Positions 51,515-61,381 are shown, counted from the stretch's first letter. The stretch: 64,000 nt of DNA from Streptomyces sp. F63 (GCF_018070345.1 NZ_JAGPXX010000025.1:6168-70167), one strand, 5' to 3'. Numbers and translations: made by a program. The notes: generated by a model not told the origin, from the sequence alone.

Positions 51515-52590
51515 GCAGGCGCAGAGGCCGCGGGGACCGCGGCCGGCCGGGTCCCGGCGGGCCGGCCGGCACCGGCTGGCCCGCCGGCCCCGGCGGGTGG
51601 CCGGGAGGCGCTGACGGACCGGGCGGACCGGGCGGGTTCGGCGGGGGCGGCCGGTACGGCGGACCGGGCGGGTTCGGCGGGGCCGGTGAGGGCGAGGGCT
51701 CCGGGGCCGGGGACGGCTCCGATCTGCACACCCTCACCGGCGCCTACGCCCTGCACGCACTGCCGGAGGACGAACGGGCGCGGTTCGAGCGGCACTTGGC
51801 GGTCTGCCCGGCCTGCGAACAGGAGGTCCTGGAGCTGTCCGCGACCGCCGGACGGCTGGGGTCGGCCGTGTCGGTGGAGCCGCCCCCGGAGATGCGGGAC
51901 CAGGTGCTGGCCCGGATCGCCTCCGTCCGTCAGGACCCGCCGGGTGTGCCCCGGCCGGCACGGCCGGAGGGCTCCCCGCCGCACGGTGCCCGGACGCACA
52001 GCGCCGGACCGCGCGGTGCCCGGCCGGACGGCGGAGGCGGAGAGGACGGCGGCGGACGCACCCGTGCGGCCGGCGGCGGACGGCGCGGCTCGCGCGGGAC
52101 CTCGTACTTCGTCCTGGCGGCGTGCCTCGCCGTCCTGGCCGGCGGGCTCGGCGGAGTGGCCGTGTGGCAGCGGCAGGAGGCGCGCGACGCCCGGGCCGAG
52201 GCGCAGGCCGCGGAGCGGCGCTCGGAGCAGCTGGCCCGGGTCCTGACGGCGCCGGACGCCCGCACCGGTTCGGCGTCGCTCGGTGACGGCGCCGAGGGGA
52301 CGGTCGTGGTGTCGCGCTCCGAGGACCGGGCGGCGTTCCTCGCCTCGGGGCTGCCGGCACTGCCGGGCGGCAAGGTGTACCAGCTGTGGTTCGACGACGG
52401 CGGGACGATGCGCTCCGCCGGCCTGCTCACGCTCGCGGCCGGGGAGGACACCGGCTCCGCGGCGGGGGCGGTACTGATGGAGGGCCGGGTCGGCGAGGCC
52501 GGCGGCGTGGGCATCACGGTGGAACCGGCGGGCGGTTCACCGCAGCCGACCACCGACCCCCTGGCGCTGATGGAACTCCCGGCGGTCTGA
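51511..52590 (+). CDS. Membrane anti-sigma factor, RskA-like
   Basis: Protein of 359 residues. A Gly-rich N-terminal stretch (about 1-70) precedes the anti-sigma domain with zinc motif HLAVCPAC (about 95-102). One membrane segment (about 199-220, YFVLAACLAVLAGGLGGVAVW) and an external RskA domain (about 240-355, LPALPGGKVYQLWFDDGG) follow. It should hold the sigma factor at the membrane until regulated proteolysis. The Gly-rich, repeat-bearing extension before the zinc domain is unusual. The GTG overlaps the sigma stop (GTGTGA). Confidence 0.92.
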   Translation: MSRRRGRGDRGRPGPGGPAGTGWPAGPGGWPGGADGPGGPGGFGGGGRYGGPGGFGGAGEGEGSGAGDGSDLHTLTGAYALHALPEDERARFERHLAVCPACEQEVLELSATAGRLGSAVSVEPPPEMRDQVLARIASVRQDPPGVPRPARPEGSPPHGARTHSAGPRGARPDGGGGEDGGGRTRAAGGGRRGSRGTSYFVLAACLAVLAGGLGGVAVWQRQEARDARAEAQAAERRSEQLARVLTAPDARTGSASLGDGAEGTVVVSRSEDRAAFLASGLPALPGGKVYQLWFDDGGTMRSAGLLTLAAGEDTGSAAGAVLMEGRVGEAGGVGITVEPAGGSPQPTTDPLALMELPAV

Positions 52591-52620
52591 TCCCCGGCCC
52601 CCGCCGGGACGGGCCGGACC

Positions 52621-52647
52621 GGGACGGAGCGGGACGGAGCGGGACGG
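52621..52647. repeat. 10-bp tandem repeat after the anti-sigma gene
   Basis: About 2.7 copies of GGGACGGAGC lie in the 322-bp convergent gap 52591-52912, in which I see no gene or clear hairpin. Confidence 0.65.
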
Positions 52648-52912
52648 GCCACAGGGGGGCCGGAGCGGAGCAGCCGGCCATCCCGCGATCCGGCGCCGGG
52701 CCCGGCCGGTTCGCGTCCGGCCCGGTGCCTTCTCGGGGGTGCCCGGCCGCGGCCACCGTCCGGCCCCGCGGCTGCCCGGTTCCGTCCAGGCGCCCGGCCG
52801 TCCGGGTGCTCCGCCCGTCCACGGCCCCGACGGGTCGCCGGGGGCGCCTGAGGCCGTCCGGGCGCGGCCGGGACGGCCGCGGCGGCGGTACGGCCCGGCC
52901 GGGCCCGGATCG

Positions 52913-53218
52913 TCAGGCCACCCGGTGTTCCACCGCGATCTGCTCGATGCGGTGGGCCAGTTCGGTGTCCAGTTCGGTCACCTTCCCGCCCGCGCTGTGG
53001 GTGTTCACCGACACCGTCAGCTTGTCGTAGCTGAGCGTCAGGTCGGCGTGGTGGTTCAGGCTCTCCTGGACCCGGGCGATCTCGGTGACGATCGCCGCCG
53101 CGGCCAGATGGCCCGCGAAGGTGTACGTGCGCTCCAGGCGGTCGCCGGTGGACGACCAGCCCGGCAGCTCGGTGAGAGCGTCCCGGATCTCCTGGGGCGA
53201 GAGCGGTTGGGGTGCCAC
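52913..53218 (-). CDS. 4a-hydroxytetrahydrobiopterin dehydratase
   Basis: Protein of 101 residues of the PCD/DCoH family. The signature region VQESLNHHADLTLSYDKLTVSVNTHSAGGKVTELD carries the two adjacent His, the Tyr and the later His and Asp of the active site. It dehydrates 4a-hydroxy-tetrahydrobiopterin to recycle the pterin cofactor. GTG 53218 has GGAGGG 7 bases upstream. No aromatic amino-acid hydroxylase is nearby. Confidence 0.93.
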   Translation of the reverse strand: MAPQPLSPQEIRDALTELPGWSSTGDRLERTYTFAGHLAAAAIVTEIARVQESLNHHADLTLSYDKLTVSVNTHSAGGKVTELDTELAHRIEQIAVEHRVA

Positions 53219-53330
53219 GGGTCTTCCCTCCGTCGGATACCGTTCCTCGGCCTGCCACCGTGGCACGCCGCGTCCACCGCGCGCCACGGCCCCGGGGCGC
53301 TGTCACTCTCCTCGGCTACCGTCGGACGGC

Positions 53331-54227
53331 ATGACGACGCATGCGGGGGACACCGGAACACCCACCCGGAACGACGCGGGGGCGCTGCTGCGGGGCTGGC
53401 GTGAGCTGCGCCGGATCAGCCAGCTGGAGCTGGCGCTGCGCGCGGACTCCTCGGCCCGGCACATCAGCTTCATCGAGACCGGCCGGTCCCGGCCGAGCCG
53501 GGAGCTGCTGCTGCGGCTGGCGGAGCGGCTCGACGTCCCCGTGCGGGAACGCAACGCCCTGCTGGTGGCTGCCGGTTACGCCCCGCGGTTCCCGGAGCGG
53601 CCGCTGGACGACCCGGCGCTGGAGCCGCTCCGCGCGGAGCTGGAGCGGCTGCTCGCGGGCTACGAGCCGTATCCGGCGTTCGTGGTCGACGGCCAGTACA
53701 CGGTGGTCGCCGCCAACCGCGGGCTGGCCGCGCTGCTGGAGGGCGTCGCCGCCCCGCTGCTGCAGCCCCCGCTGAACGCCCTGCGCATCGCGCTCCACCC
53801 GGACGGCCTGGCCCCGCGCATCCGGAACTACGCCGAGTGGCGCGGCCATCTGCTGTCCCGGCTGGAGCGGCAGCTGCCGCTGGTCCGCTCCGCGCCGCTG
53901 CGCGCGCTGTACGAGGAGCTGCGCGGCTATCCGGCACCGCCCGCGCCCGGAGCGCCCGGCCCGGCGGCCGCGGCCGTCTCCGCCGCCTCTTCCCCGGCCG
54001 GATCCGCTGCCGCGGGTTCCGCCGCCCCCGGATCGGCCGCCGCCGGCGAGCGGGAACCGGTCGCGCTGCCGATGCGGCTGGAGCACGGCGGGCGGGTGCT
54101 CTCGTTCGTCTCGGCCATCGCGACCTTCAACACCCCCATGGACGTGACCGTTTCGGAGCTGGCCATCGAGACGCTGCTGCCGGCCGACGGTGAGACCGGA
54201 GCCTACCTGCGGTCGGCGGCGCCCTGA
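53331..54227 (+). CDS. Xre-family regulator with MmyB-like ligand domain
   Basis: Protein of 298 residues. An HTH (about 18-75, GWRELRRISQLELALRADSSARHISFIETGRSRPSRELL) is followed by an MmyB-like ligand-binding domain (about 105-290, YPAFVVDGQYTVVAANRGLAALL; HPDGLAPRIRNYAEWRGHLL; VSAIATFNTPMDVTVSELAIETLLPAD). An Ala/Ser/Gly-rich insert of about 40 residues splits that domain. Such regulators often control an adjacent oxidoreductase, but none lies next to it here. Confidence 0.92.
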   Translation: MTTHAGDTGTPTRNDAGALLRGWRELRRISQLELALRADSSARHISFIETGRSRPSRELLLRLAERLDVPVRERNALLVAAGYAPRFPERPLDDPALEPLRAELERLLAGYEPYPAFVVDGQYTVVAANRGLAALLEGVAAPLLQPPLNALRIALHPDGLAPRIRNYAEWRGHLLSRLERQLPLVRSAPLRALYEELRGYPAPPAPGAPGPAAAAVSAASSPAGSAAAGSAAPGSAAAGEREPVALPMRLEHGGRVLSFVSAIATFNTPMDVTVSELAIETLLPADGETGAYLRSAAP

Positions 54228-54536
54228 GGCCCGCGCCCCCGAGCCCGGTGTCTCCCCGCGCCTCGCGCTCCAGGGTGTCGCACCCCACGGGCCCCGCCCG
54301 CGCACCGGGCCGAGGGCCGGCGGGCGCCGGGAGCCCGGCACCGCGGGGGTGGCTCCCCCGGGCACGCTCCCCCCTCTCGTCACCGGGGAATCCGGCAGGG
54401 CCACCACCGGCCGGCTCGGCGCATCGCCACCCGCGCGCGTCGGCGGGCCGCTCGGGGCGGGCCGCCGCTCCCGTCGCCCGGACCGCGTGGCCGGCGGCTG
54501 CGGCAGCGGTGACGGCAGCGGTGGCCGGTGGCCGCG
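54228..54536. other. Convergent gap with no gene seen
   Basis: GC-rich sequence between the MmyB-like regulator and phosphatase-like genes. No convincing hairpin or repeat array. Confidence 0.4.
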
Positions 54537-56849
54537 TCAGCCGACGCGTTCGCCCGGGCCGTCCGCCGGGGGCGGCAGCGGCGTCCCGGGGGCGCCGCGC
54601 CCCGGCGCGCCGGTGTCCCGGACTCCGGCCCCGGGCCCCGTCCCGGCCGCGTCCGTCCCGGAACCGGCCGCACGGACCCGGCTCGCACCGGCGCCGGATC
54701 CGGGCGCCCCCGTCCCTGCCGGAGGCGTCCCCGCCGCACCCGCCCCGGCCTCGCCGGTCTCGGCCAGCCAGCGGCGCAGTACCCGGTGCAGCGCCTCCGC
54801 GCCGGTGAGGATCTCGCCCTCCGGGACCGGCGGCGACAGCTCGGCGGGCCGGAGCAGGAAGGCGTGGCCCTGGGCTCCGCCGAGGCCGCCGTGCGAGCCG
54901 ATCTGGGCCTCGAAGGCGTGCACCCGTCCGGTCGTCGGGTCGTAGGCGGAGTTGACCATGATGTCCGCGGCGTGCGGGAAGGCGTCGGTGCGCCGGACCG
55001 CGTCCTCGGCCTCCGGGCCGAAGGGCGCCAGCGGGTCCGGGCCGATGACGACGCGCTGGTCGAGCCGGTGCTCGCCGCCGTGCGGGCCCAGGACCACCGC
55101 CCCGTACTCCTCACTGCGCACCAGGACGAAGCCGATACCGGGGTGCTCGGCCAGCGTGCTCAGCAGCGCGGGGTGGCGGCGTTCGACCTCCTCCCGGCTG
55201 ACCCTGCCGGGCAGTTCGGGGAAGCTGATCAGGCCCAGGTTGCCGGAGCCGAGCACGATCGGCCCCGTGCCGCGCCCGCGCCGGGTCTCCCGTTCCTCCT
55301 CGTCGGCGCGGTGCAGCGCGGCCCTGGCCACCGCCCGCGCCTCGGCGCCGGTCACCTCGCGGTCGGCGCGCCGCCCGGTCAGCGGCCGGGAGCCGGCCGG
55401 GCCGCCGCTCCGGCAGCCGATGCGGACCAGTTCCTCCAGGGTGATCCCGAAGGCGTCGGCGAAGGTCCGGCCGGGGCTCTGCCCGTGGTCGGAGAGCAGC
55501 ACGATGCGGTAGGGGCGGGGCGCGTGGGCGGCGGCCTTGGCGATGAGCCGGACGCTGCGGTCGAGCCGGGCCAGCACCTGCTGGGCGTCCCGGCTGTGCG
55601 GGCCCGAGTGGTGGGCCACCTCGTCGTAGGCGACGAGGTCGGCGTAGACCACCGAGCGCCCGGCGAACAGGTCGCCGATGACGGCGGCGACGACCACGTC
55701 CCGGGACACGACGGTCGCGAAGGCGCGGATGAACGGGTAGAGCCCGCCCCGCTTGACGCGCGGCTCGTCCCCCCGCATCCGGGCCCGCACGGACTGCACG
55801 AGCTCGCGGAACACCTCGGCGGTGTAGGACAGGGCGGTGCGGGTGGCGTTGGCCGGGTCGGAGAAGTACGCGAAGTAGCCGGCCCGGGAGCGGGTGCCCC
55901 GGCCGCGCCGGGCGGCCACGGAGAGCACCAGGGCGAGCTGCTGCGCGCCGCCGCCGAAGAGGTTGCCGCGGCTGGCTCCGTCCTCGGCGAGCAGCCCCCG
56001 GTCGCCGGTGCGTTCGACGGCGCGGCGCTGGAGTTCGGCGACGCTGCGCGGCGAGGAGCACACCATGACGCGGCCGGTGTCCTTCTCGTACCAGCGGAAG
56101 GCGGGGACGTCGTGGTTGGTGCCGTGCAGGATGCCGAGCTGGCTGGCGCCGGTCTGGCTGGACCAGTCGGTGCGCCACAGCGACAGCACGTGGCTGCCGC
56201 CCTCGACCCAGGAGGCGACGGTCTCCATGACGGGCGGCAGCACCCGGCCGGTGCCGGGCAGGGTGCGGGGGCCGGCGGCCTCGCTGAGGACGTCGAAGCC
56301 CACCCCGTCGAGCTGGAGGAAGAGAGTGCCCGGCCGGCCGGGGGAGCCGCCCTCACCGCCGCGCCGGGGGCGGCCGGGCCGGTGCCGGTGGGCGAGCCGG
56401 CGGAGCCGCCGCCGGTAGGCGCCGTCGTCGCGGACCGCGAGGGCGGTGCTCGTGGCGGAGGCGACGGCGGACATGATGGCGGCCACCGCCACGGCCGTCT
56501 CCGGCCCGGCCTCGCTTCCGCCGTCGGGAACCAGCCGGAGGGCGAGCAGCAGCATCGAGCCGTTGAGGAAGAACACCAGGACGCCGAGGACGAGCGCCGG
56601 CACCAGCAGCAGCGCCCGCACCAGCAGCGGCCAGACCAGCGCGCTCAGCAGGCCGAAGGCGCCGGCGCCGATGGCGGCCGTGCGTGCGATGGTCGTCGGG
56701 CTGTCGCCGCCGGGCGACTGGATGCGGAAGTCCGGCAGGATGCCGGCGAGGATCAGCATGGTGAGCGTGCTGACCGCCCACACCGCGAGCACCCGGAACA
56801 CCGCGCCGCCGACGGCCCGCCATCTGCCTCGTACCACGCACGTTCCCAT
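54537..56849 (-). CDS. Membrane protein with phage-holin-like N-terminus and alkaline-phosphatase-superfamily domain
   Basis: Protein of 770 residues. Four N-terminal membrane segments (about 15-150) resemble the holin family IV/YvlD layout. The large domain (about 175-650) has features of the alkaline phosphatase/sulfatase superfamily: LFLQLDGVGFDVL, HGTNHDVPAF, LVAYDEVAHHSGPHS and VLLSDHGQSPG, with Asp/His metal ligands. It may act on phospho- or sulfo-esters at the membrane. The C-terminal 70 residues are low-complexity. ATG 56849 is the first Met before the membrane part, but its ribosome site is weak. Confidence 0.85.
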   Translation of the reverse strand: MGTCVVRGRWRAVGGAVFRVLAVWAVSTLTMLILAGILPDFRIQSPGGDSPTTIARTAAIGAGAFGLLSALVWPLLVRALLLVPALVLGVLVFFLNGSMLLLALRLVPDGGSEAGPETAVAVAAIMSAVASATSTALAVRDDGAYRRRLRRLAHRHRPGRPRRGGEGGSPGRPGTLFLQLDGVGFDVLSEAAGPRTLPGTGRVLPPVMETVASWVEGGSHVLSLWRTDWSSQTGASQLGILHGTNHDVPAFRWYEKDTGRVMVCSSPRSVAELQRRAVERTGDRGLLAEDGASRGNLFGGGAQQLALVLSVAARRGRGTRSRAGYFAYFSDPANATRTALSYTAEVFRELVQSVRARMRGDEPRVKRGGLYPFIRAFATVVSRDVVVAAVIGDLFAGRSVVYADLVAYDEVAHHSGPHSRDAQQVLARLDRSVRLIAKAAAHAPRPYRIVLLSDHGQSPGRTFADAFGITLEELVRIGCRSGGPAGSRPLTGRRADREVTGAEARAVARAALHRADEEERETRRGRGTGPIVLGSGNLGLISFPELPGRVSREEVERRHPALLSTLAEHPGIGFVLVRSEEYGAVVLGPHGGEHRLDQRVVIGPDPLAPFGPEAEDAVRRTDAFPHAADIMVNSAYDPTTGRVHAFEAQIGSHGGLGGAQGHAFLLRPAELSPPVPEGEILTGAEALHRVLRRWLAETGEAGAGAAGTPPAGTGAPGSGAGASRVRAAGSGTDAAGTGPGAGVRDTGAPGRGAPGTPLPPPADGPGERVG

Positions 56850-57100
56850 CTCGCCGGTCCGCCTGCCCCTTCCGGGCGTGCCCGCACCCTGCGGCCGTGC
56901 GGGCGGGTCCCAGCCTGTCACAGCGCGGGGCCCGGTACGGGCGGGCTCGGGCGGGGTCGCGGAGCCGGGCCGCCCGGTTCGGCCGCCCGGCCGTCAGGGC
57001 GGGACGGCCGGGTCCGCGCGGCCGGCGGCGTGGAGGGCTGCGGGGAAGGAGGACGGCGCGCCCGGGCGGCGGCCGCGGACGGACCGGCCGCACCGGTCAC

Positions 57101-57157
57101 CGCACCGCACCGCGCCGCACCGCGCCGCACCGCGCCGTCCGGCGTCCGGCGTCCGGC
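57101..57157. repeat. GC-rich tandem repeats
   Basis: 10-bp CGCGCCGCAC-type units (57101-57136) run into three exact 7-bp GTCCGGC units (57137-57157). They lie in the 356-bp gap 56850-57205, which shows no gene. Confidence 0.75.
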
Positions 57158-57205
57158 GGCGCCCGGCACGGCCGGGATCCGCCGGGCGCCGGACCGGGAG
57201 ACCGC

Positions 57206-58105
57206 TCACCGCCCGGTGCGCTCCCGCAGCTCCGTGACGATCTCCGCGGTGAGCGGGGCCGGCAGGCCGAGGCGATCGGCGGCGCGGAGCACCGAGCCGC
57301 CGATCGCGTCGAGCTCCAGGGGCCGGCCCGCCTCGGCGTCGCGCTGCATCGAGGACTTCATGGAGCCGGGGGCGGCCTCCAGGAAGCCGAGGACCTCCGC
57401 CGGCTCCGCGGTGGCGCCCGCGGCGCGCGCGACGGCGCCGATCTCGTCGAGCAGGGCGAGCAGTTCGGTCCGCCGCTGCTCACGGACCGCGCCGACCGTG
57501 CTCGCGTAGCGGGTGGTGAGCAGCGCCATCGGGGCGAGGAAGACCAGCTTGTCCCAGAGCAGGGCGGTCTCGTCGTCCCGTACGGTCGCGCCGAGCCCGG
57601 CCTCGCGCAGGAGTGCGGCGGTGTGGTCGAGGCGGTCGCGGGGCACGGTGCGGCCGGCGAGTTCGACGGCGGCGAAGGGGCTGGTGTGCTCGATGCGGCC
57701 GGGGGCGACGCGGGTGGACTCGACGCGGATCGTCGCGGCGGCCACCTGCTCCGCCGGGTAGCGCTCGCGCAGCGGGCCGAGGTGGTCGGCCCCGTTGAGC
57801 AGCGGCAGCACCAGTCCGCCGCCGAGCGCCGCGGCCGGCACCCGCTCCAGGGCGCCGGCGAGTGCCGTCTCCTTGACGGTGACGAACAACAGGCCGACCG
57901 GCTCGCGCAGTTCGGTGTCCGCCTCGACGGGGACGCGGAACGCGCCGAAGCGGCCGCTGGTCACGTGCAGTCCGTCCGCGCGCAGTGCCCCGGCGGTCTC
58001 CGCTCCGGCGAGGCACACCACCCGGTGCCCCGCGCGGGCGAGCAGCGCGCCGACCAGTCCTCCGACGCCGCCCGGGCCCAGTACCGCCACTGTCGTTGGG
58101 GTCAC
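57206..58105 (-). CDS. 2-dehydropantoate 2-reductase-like protein
   Basis: Protein of 299 residues of the ApbA/PanE family. The NADPH motif VAVLGPGGVGGLVG is at the N-terminus. The catalytic Lys is in VTVKETAL and the second domain in LLWDKLVFLAPMALLTTRY. The enzyme class reduces ketopantoate to pantoate in vitamin B5 synthesis, although distant relatives act on other 2-keto acids. GTG 58105 is preferred because AAGGAGA stands 8 bases upstream; GTG 58111 would sit on the ribosome site. Confidence 0.9.
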   Translation of the reverse strand: MTPTTVAVLGPGGVGGLVGALLARAGHRVVCLAGAETAGALRADGLHVTSGRFGAFRVPVEADTELREPVGLLFVTVKETALAGALERVPAAALGGGLVLPLLNGADHLGPLRERYPAEQVAAATIRVESTRVAPGRIEHTSPFAAVELAGRTVPRDRLDHTAALLREAGLGATVRDDETALLWDKLVFLAPMALLTTRYASTVGAVREQRRTELLALLDEIGAVARAAGATAEPAEVLGFLEAAPGSMKSSMQRDAEAGRPLELDAIGGSVLRAADRLGLPAPLTAEIVTELRERTGR

Positions 58106-58542
58106 GGTCACTCTCCTTGTCGCCGTTTCGCGTCGCCGCTGTGCCGCATGGCCGCCGTACCGTGCTCCGGCCGCTTCCCGCCGGTGCCCGCCCCGCGCGG
58201 GGCCCGCGGCCTCTCGCCGCCGTCCCGGTCGCGGACGCCGGCCCGGCCGCCGCCGCGGCCGTGGTCGCGGCCGTGGTCGCGGCCGCTGTCATCCGCGCGT
58301 CACGGCCGCGGCGTTCCGGCTGCTGGTCACCCGTCGCCCGGGCCGCCCCACCGTACCGACCGGAGGGTGCGAGGGCGGCCGCGGGGCGGGCGGTGCGGCA
58401 GCGGCACGGCCGTGCCGCTGCGATCCCGGGTGCGGTCCCGGGTGCGGTCCCGGCGGCCGCCGCACCCGGCGCCGTACCCGGCCGTGCGGCTACGCTCGGC
58501 AGGGAGACGCCGCCGCGGCGGCCGAGACCCGGGAGGTGGCAG
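58106..58542. other. Divergent gap with repeats and a perfect palindrome
   Basis: Two 12-bp arrays (GCGGCCGTGGTC at 58255-58284; TCCCGGGTGCGG at 58424-58453) and a perfect 18-bp palindrome at 58401-58418 lie between the PanE-like and MBL-fold genes. The palindrome could be an operator or a hairpin. No gene seen. Confidence 0.6.
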
Positions 58543-59322
58543 GTGCCGGTCGAGATCACATGGTGGGGGCATGCCACCGCGACGGTGACGGATTCGGGGG
58601 TGCGGGTGCTGACCGACCCGCTGCTCGTGCAGCGGCTGGCGCATCTGCGCCGCCGCCGGGGCGCGGTGCCACCGCCCGAGGCCGCCGTCGCGGACGTCGT
58701 GCTCGTCTCCCATCTGCACGCCGACCACCTGCACCCGCGCTCGCTGGCCCGGCTGGAGCCGGGCACCCGGGTGCTCGTGCCGCGCGGGGCGCTCGCCGCG
58801 GTGCCCGCCCTGCGCCGGCTGGCGGCCGGGACGCTGCGCGTCACCGAGGTGGCGCCCGGTGACGAGACGAGGATCGGCGATCTCGCGGTACGGGCCGTGC
58901 CCGCCGCGCACGACGGGCGCCGGCTGCCGTACGGGCCCAGCCGCTCCCCCGCGCTCGGCTATGTGCTGCGGGGCGAGTCGACCACCTACTTCGCGGGGGA
59001 CACGGGCCTGTTCGACGAGATGGCGGATGTGGTGGGGCCCTGCGATGTGGCGCTGCTGCCGGTCGGCGGCTGGGGCCCGTATCTGGGCAGCGGCCATCTG
59101 GACGCCTCCCGCGCGGCCCGGGCGGTGGCCCGGCTCGCGCCGCGCTCCGCGGTGCCGGTGCACTACGGCACGTTCTGGCCGATCGGCCTGGACGCCGTAC
59201 GGCCGCACGAATTCCACTCCCCCGGCGACGAGTTCGCCCGGCACGCGACGGCGCTCGCCCCGGAGGTGGCCGTGCACCGGCTGGACCACGGGCAGAGCGT
59301 GCGGCCGGAGGTCGCGCGGTGA
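58543..59322 (+). CDS. Metallo-beta-lactamase-fold hydrolase
   Basis: Protein of 259 residues. Zinc ligands are visible in SHLHADHLHP (about 55-60), AAHDG, FAGDTGLFD and VPVHYGTFWP. It belongs to the UlaG/YtnP-like MBL-fold branch. GTG 58543 has GGAGGT 6 bases upstream. The DedA-type gene overlaps its stop, so the two form an operon. Substrate unknown. Confidence 0.92.
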   Translation: MPVEITWWGHATATVTDSGVRVLTDPLLVQRLAHLRRRRGAVPPPEAAVADVVLVSHLHADHLHPRSLARLEPGTRVLVPRGALAAVPALRRLAAGTLRVTEVAPGDETRIGDLAVRAVPAAHDGRRLPYGPSRSPALGYVLRGESTTYFAGDTGLFDEMADVVGPCDVALLPVGGWGPYLGSGHLDASRAARAVARLAPRSAVPVHYGTFWPIGLDAVRPHEFHSPGDEFARHATALAPEVAVHRLDHGQSVRPEVAR

Positions 59323-59987
59323 CCGACGGGACCGTGCACCGGGCGCTGCCCGGCGCGGTGGGAGACCTGCTCGGCTGGGTGCCGGCGACGTCGCCGCAGA
59401 GCTTCGTGGGCTACCCCTCGCTGTTCCTGCTGGTGGCGCTCGGGTCGCTGGTGCCGGTCGTGCCGACGGGCGCGCTGGTGAGTTCTGCGGCGGCCGTGGC
59501 CCTCCACCACCGGCTGCCCGGACTCACCCTGCCGCTGGTCTTCGCCGTGGCGGCGCTGGCGGCCTTCGCCGGTGACACCCTCCTCTACTGGCTCGGGCTG
59601 CGCGGCGTGCGTTCGGACAGCGGCTCCCGCTGGCTGGAGCGGCTGCGGGAGCGGGCGGCGCCCGACCGGCTGGAGGCGGCACGGCGGAAGCTGGACGAGC
59701 ACGGGGTGACGGTGCTCGTGGTGTCCCGGCTGGTGCCGGCCGGGCGGATTCCCGTGATGCTCGCGTGCCTGCTGGCGAAGGTCCCGCTGCGGGACTTCCT
59801 GCGGGGTGACGGCCCGGCGAGCCTGGCCTGGGCGGCGGCCTACCTCCTGATCGGGATCACCGGCGGAGCGCTTTTCCCCGAGCCCTGGCAGGGGGCGCTG
59901 GCGGCGGTGGCCCTGGCCCTGGCGACCAGCGCGGCCCCGGCCGGCTGGCGCCGCGTCCGGGAGGCCGGCCGGCGCCTGGTGAGCTGA
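59319..59987 (+). CDS. DedA-family membrane protein
   Basis: Protein of 222 residues with four to five membrane segments. The DedA hallmark is visible in AGDTLLYWLGLRGVR and in VSRLVPAGRIPVMLACLLAKV. Family members are thought to move lipid carriers across the membrane. The GTG overlaps the MBL gene stop. Confidence 0.88.
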   Translation: MTDGTVHRALPGAVGDLLGWVPATSPQSFVGYPSLFLLVALGSLVPVVPTGALVSSAAAVALHHRLPGLTLPLVFAVAALAAFAGDTLLYWLGLRGVRSDSGSRWLERLRERAAPDRLEAARRKLDEHGVTVLVVSRLVPAGRIPVMLACLLAKVPLRDFLRGDGPASLAWAAAYLLIGITGGALFPEPWQGALAAVALALATSAAPAGWRRVREAGRRLVS

Positions 59988-60052
59988 CCGGCGCCTGGTG
60001 AGCCGGCCGGCGTTCCCCCCGCCGGGCCGGGCGGCGCCCGCGGCGTCTCCCG

Positions 60053-61189
60053 TCAGTCCTCGGGGAGGAGGCGGGATCCGCCGACCGGCAGGTCCCAGAG
60101 CTGTTCGCGGGGCCGGCCGGTGCGCCGCCACGCGGCGCGGACCCGGGTGAGCGGCTCCAGCGGGGGCTCGGCGGAGAGCAGGAACGTCGCCCAGTGCATC
60201 GGTGCCATGCGCCGCGCACCCGCGTCGAGGCAGGCCTGCACGGCCTCCTCCGGGTCGGTGTGGACGTCGCGGAGCATGTCCGAGGGGTCGTAGGCGCCGA
60301 TCGGCAGCAGGGCGAGGTCGATCCCGGGCAGCCGGGCGCCGATCTCCGCGAACCAGTGGCCGTACCCGGTGTCGCCCGCGAAGTACACGCGCCGGCCCGC
60401 CGGGTCGGTCAGGACCCAGCCGCCCCACAGCGAGCGGCAGGTGTCGGTGAGGGTGCGCTTGCTCCAGTGGTGCGCGGGGACGAAGTCGAAGCGGACGGTG
60501 CCGCCGTCCCCGGCGGGCAGCTCCACGGCCTCCCACCAGTCGAGTTCGGTGACGCGGGTGAAGCGGCGGCGCCGGCACCAGGCGCCGAGCCCGGCCGGCA
60601 CGAACAGGTGGGTGTCGCGCGGGAGCCTGCGCAGGGTGGGCCCGTCGAGGTGGTCGTAGTGGTTGTGGCTGATGACGACGGCGTCCACCGGGGGCAGGTC
60701 CGCCCAGGGGACGCCGACGGGGGTGATCCGGGACGGGGTGCCGAGGATGCGGCGGGACCACACGGGGTCGGTGAGCACGGTGAGCCCGCCTATCCGCACC
60801 ACCCAGCTGGCGTGGCCCGCCCAGGTCACGGCGACCGTGCCGGGACCGGCGTCCGGCAGCGGGCCCTGCGCCACGGGGAGCTCGGAGATCTCCGTCAGGG
60901 CCCCGGCGGGAGGCCGCGACACCCCTTCGCGGGCCAGCCGCGCGAGTCCGGCGACCCCGGCGGGCAGCGGTGCGGTCAGCCGGTCGGCGAAGGACCGGGG
61001 CCAGCTGCGGACCTCGCCCAGGGGCCGCGGCTCGGGCAGCGGCCCGGTACGGGGGCGGGGCGCCGGGCCGGGCGCGGGAGCCGTGGCTGTGGCGGGACCG
61101 GTCCCGCTCCCCGGGTCCGCACCGAGGGCGGCTCCGGCGCCGATTCCGGTGCGGAAGCGCCCCTGCCGCTGCCGTTCCCGTTCCGTCAT
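60053..61189 (-). CDS. Metallo-beta-lactamase-fold hydrolase, NAPE-PLD-like
   Basis: Protein of 378 residues. Motifs SHNHYDHLDGPTL, PAHHWSKR, FAGDTGYGHWF and PMHWATFLLS match the N-acylphosphatidylethanolamine phospholipase D-like branch of the MBL fold, which acts on lipids. Residues 1-70 are a low-complexity Gly/Ala/Pro stretch. ATG 61189 with GGGAG 6 bases upstream is preferred over 61201. Confidence 0.92.
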   Translation of the reverse strand: MTERERQRQGRFRTGIGAGAALGADPGSGTGPATATAPAPGPAPRPRTGPLPEPRPLGEVRSWPRSFADRLTAPLPAGVAGLARLAREGVSRPPAGALTEISELPVAQGPLPDAGPGTVAVTWAGHASWVVRIGGLTVLTDPVWSRRILGTPSRITPVGVPWADLPPVDAVVISHNHYDHLDGPTLRRLPRDTHLFVPAGLGAWCRRRRFTRVTELDWWEAVELPAGDGGTVRFDFVPAHHWSKRTLTDTCRSLWGGWVLTDPAGRRVYFAGDTGYGHWFAEIGARLPGIDLALLPIGAYDPSDMLRDVHTDPEEAVQACLDAGARRMAPMHWATFLLSAEPPLEPLTRVRAAWRRTGRPREQLWDLPVGGSRLLPED

Positions 61190-61381
61190 CGCTGCTCCCA
61201 TGGCTCTCCGCGGTGCCCTGCGGCCCGCTCCCTACCAGGCGTCACACCTCTGCCGTATGCCCCATTCCCTTGACAACGTTCCTTCTTCTGTCCGCTCGTT
61301 CGGGCGGGACGGCGGACGGGGCCGTGCCCGGACGGCGACGACCGGTGCCACGGCCGGTGCCGGCCGCGGGTCCCGGTGCCG

